Source: a bacterium (GTDB taxonomy: Bacteria > Pseudomonadota > Alphaproteobacteria > SP197). From it: DNA of 64,000 nucleotides. The notes beneath the pieces were generated by a model, which searched no databases, had not been told where the DNA came from, and saw nothing but the letters and a program-made list of their open reading frames with translations. Made by a program: the position numbers and the translations under genes. Where the stretch lies: assembly GCA_028821455.1 (NCBI GenBank), contig JAPPGE010000082.1, positions 79,911 to 143,910 on the forward strand, in the 5' to 3' direction. Below are positions 62,279 to 64,000 of this stretch, piece by piece (positions within the stretch are counted from its first letter, which is position 1; each line of letters begins with the position of its first letter).

Positions 62279-62721
62279 GATCGCCTCCCTTCGCAAGCGA
62301 CTCCTATGGTCCTCCCAATACCTCGCGTCTGCAAGGTGGCCGCCAACAGGTCCCGGAAACGAACCCCTGGAGAATCCTCCCATCGGGCTTGTATGAGGAC
62401 CCCTGCTGTCAAGGGGTGGTCGTGTTGCGATTTACCGCATTGTTCAGGTTCTCCTCCGGAGGAGCTGATCGGCGTTTGGTCATGCCGGGTCGGAACGTGC
62501 TTGCACCGGTCGCGCCTTGAGGCGCGCACCCAACTTGTATCCGGGCGGTCGCCGGCGACCTCGCCGGTCCATCCCTCGATCCCGCGTGCTGCGGGCACCA
62601 CGTTCCGGAGGTGGGACCCATCTGGATATCGGCGTCTTTCAGCCCAGCCCGATGTCGGTCACGCACCACCCGGCCCAGCGCCGGCCGCGTCCGGCCGGTC
62701 CGGGAACTCGGGGTCTCGGGC
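62279..62721. other. 443-bp hairpin-rich region between cupin start and IS110-type transposase stop
   Basis: No coding frame is convincing. Several strong inverted repeats occur: the 14-nt palindromes CTCCTCCGGAGGAG (62451-62464) and GGTCGCCGGCGACC (62547-62560), the hairpin CGCGCC-TTGA-GGCGCG (62511-62526), CCCGC/GCGGG near 62581-62595, and CCGGCC/GGCCGG at 62681-62698. Such density just beyond the transposase stop suggests a structured RNA of the element, perhaps a seekRNA/bridge RNA, although GC-richness alone yields some palindromes. The left element boundary is not evident. Confidence 0.45.
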
Positions 62722-64000
62722 TCAGGCGACGCGGGCGCCGGTGGGCACGAGACCGGTGTTGGCGAACCGCCACAGGGCGACCAGGAGCTTGCGGGCCAAG
62801 GCCACGATCATGACCCGGCGGATCCGCCCCCGGGCGCCGGCGGTGCGCGTCTCGAACCACCGGGTCAGCGCGCTGTCGGGCTGGAAGCGGACCCAGCGCC
62901 AGGCCATCTGCAGGATCTGGGCGCGGATCCAGCCGGGCCCGTCACGGCCAATCCCCTGGTCGCGCTGGACGTCGCCACTGGCCCACGGGGTTGGCGTAAG
63001 ACCGGCCCAGCTCGCGAGTTCGCGCCGGTTGCGGAACTGGCGGTAGAAGACCTCGTGCGTGAGCAGGGTCGCGTCATTGGCGCCGATGCCTTTGAGCCGG
63101 GCCAGCGCCGCGATCGTCACCGCGGGTTCGACTCCCGTTCCGGGCGCCGGGCATTCGGGCGGTGCTCCCTTCAGCGCAGGCGTCGTCCGCGGCTGCAGTA
63201 CCGCATCGCGCTCTGTCTCCACCTCGGCCAACTGTTGCTGCACGAGGGCGAGCCGCCTGGTCAGGCGCTCGATCTCCCGACGCGCCCGCGGCGGCAACGG
63301 CTGGCCGAGCGCGGTGCGCACCTCGCTCAGCATCGCCGCAAAGCTTCGGGACCGTGGCTCCAGGCCAAACACCCCATGCAACGTCAGGAGCCCCTTGACC
63401 GTGTTCGTCAGCGAGGTCCGCTCCCGGACCAGACGCTGGCGCTCCCGGAGCAGGCGCTTGTGGTCTTCCTCCTCGACGCTCGGCACCCGCACCCGGCTCA
63501 GCACGGCCGTATCGCCCCGGTCATACGCCAGCAGCGCGCGCACCATCTTCTTCGCGTCGATCCGATCCGTCTTGCGCTGCTTCGCCTTGCGGTTCACCAG
63601 CAGACTCGCCGGATCCAGCACCACCGTTTCCAGACCCATCTCCTGCTGCAGCCAGCGCGCCAACCAGAACCCCTCATAGCCGGCTTCGTAGCACACCCGC
63701 ACGGTCACGGCCCGGTCCAGCGCCCGCTCCGCCCGGCAGCGGCGCTCCTCGATCAGGCCCTTGAGGCCCACGACATCCGCGGCGCGGAGTGTGTGCAAGC
63801 CAATCTTCTCGCCCTGCGGGCTCTTGATCCCGACCACCCAACTCTTCCGGCTGATCTCGATCGCGACATACAATGTGGTAGCCTCGACACCGGTCGGCGC
63901 CGCGGGTTCGATCCCTGAGGACATCGTGAGGTCTCCTCTTCAAGAGTGAAAGATCGGCACTGTAGCGCCGACCCCCAACGGGGCCTCATAGGATCTGGAT
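62400..64000 (-). mobile_element. IS110-family element (boundaries approximate, right end outside window)
   Basis: It comprises the DEDD transposase gene plus the hairpin-rich region on its 3' side; the 5' end continues beyond 64000. IS110 elements lack terminal inverted repeats, so the left boundary at about 62400 is a guess based on where the structured region begins. Confidence 0.6.
62722..63924 (-). CDS. IS110 family transposase (DEDD recombinase), intact
   Basis: A 400-residue transposase. The N-terminal RuvC-like DEDD domain begins TLYVAIEISRKSWVVGIKSP (E replaces the usual D, as I recall for one subgroup). It continues with VCYEAGYEGFWLARWL and RKAKQRKTDRIDAKKMVRAL. The C-terminal transposase_20 domain contains IAALARLKGIGANDATLLTH and ELASWAGLTPTPWASGDVQR with the conserved SG and a GIGRDGPGWIR segment. 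GAGGAG precedes ATG 63924. IS110 recombinases are guided by a structured RNA made from the element's non-coding end. No stop or frameshift interrupts it. Confidence 0.93.
   Translation of the reverse strand: MSSGIEPAAPTGVEATTLYVAIEISRKSWVVGIKSPQGEKIGLHTLRAADVVGLKGLIEERRCRAERALDRAVTVRVCYEAGYEGFWLARWLQQEMGLETVVLDPASLLVNRKAKQRKTDRIDAKKMVRALLAYDRGDTAVLSRVRVPSVEEEDHKRLLRERQRLVRERTSLTNTVKGLLTLHGVFGLEPRSRSFAAMLSEVRTALGQPLPPRARREIERLTRRLALVQQQLAEVETERDAVLQPRTTPALKGAPPECPAPGTGVEPAVTIAALARLKGIGANDATLLTHEVFYRQFRNRRELASWAGLTPTPWASGDVQRDQGIGRDGPGWIRAQILQMAWRWVRFQPDSALTRWFETRTAGARGRIRRVMIVALARKLLVALWRFANTGLVPTGARVA

Noticed and set aside
1..64000. CRISPR arrays, rRNA genes, prophage or conjugative genes
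   Set aside because: No regularly spaced repeats, no rRNA signature sequences and no phage or conjugation proteins were seen.

Overview
The window looks like a chromosomal segment of a GC-rich alphaproteobacterium. The recG / sdhE-mfd arrangement, the Lhr-like helicase-pdeM pair, the DUF502 and TerB-DnaJ proteins and the frequent ATGA/GTGA start-stop overlaps all fit that group. I cannot name the genus. I recognise 52 protein-coding genes, one decayed two-gene locus, one tRNA, one TnpB-type insertion and one IS110-type element that runs to the right edge. Most of the content is accessory catabolism and uptake: four ABC transport loci or partial loci, two molybdenum-hydroxylase loci (one dead, one intact), two tungsten-type aldehyde:ferredoxin oxidoreductases, two phytanoyl-CoA dioxygenase-like enzymes, hydrolases, and enzymes of acyl-CoA metabolism. 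I saw no recognisable DNA-binding transcriptional regulator.

Layout. 1-9 kb: a PhyH-type dioxygenase (cut by the window edge), an acyl-CoA ligase and a Tat-exported polyamine-type binding protein, then a luciferase-like monooxygenase/M19 dipeptidase pair on the other strand, then a potABC-like operon ending in a GST. 9-14.5 kb: a GSA-aminomutase-like aminotransferase, divergent from an iorA-iorB type molybdenum hydroxylase. That locus is broken by a nonsense codon, a deletion, two frameshifts and an intact tnpB insertion flanked by an 8-bp direct repeat. 14.5-20.6 kb: a thioesterase divergent from an acyl-CoA dehydrogenase, a 659-aa phosphoesterase with an unrecognised C-terminal half, an inositol-phosphatase-family enzyme and two tandem DsbA-like proteins. 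20.6-26.8 kb: the helicase and PdeM nuclease of the ligase-associated repair module without its ligase or exonuclease, then DUF502, a Na+/Ca2+ exchanger and a TfoX-N protein. 27-32 kb: a complete BMP-type (nucleoside-like) ABC operon. 32-38 kb: the conserved core recG, sdhE, mfd.

38-46 kb: a FrnE-like isomerase and an SDR; DUF1989 divergent from a polytopic membrane protein; then a tightly coupled operon of AOR, MoaD-like protein, polysaccharide deacetylase-like enzyme and TerB-DnaJ protein. 46-52 kb: tRNA-Val(GAC), an agmatinase-superfamily enzyme resembling nickel-dependent guanidine hydrolases, and a taurine/nitrate-type ABC operon ending in an amidohydrolase. This operon diverges from an intact FAD/2Fe-2S/Mo hydroxylase operon (51.8-55.5 kb). 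55.8-64 kb: an M81 (MlrC-like) peptidase divergent from a DUF1636 protein, a four-cluster ferredoxin plus second AOR, a second PhyH enzyme, a cupin, and the IS110-family transposase with a hairpin-rich flank.

The strongest leads are the TnpB-interrupted hydroxylase with its unexpected direct repeat, the two AOR loci that between them hold AorA-, AorB- and AorD-like parts, the guanidine-hydrolase candidate with a His-rich insertion, and the phosphoesterase fusion. Functional names rest on motif and family recognition by eye; no database search was run.
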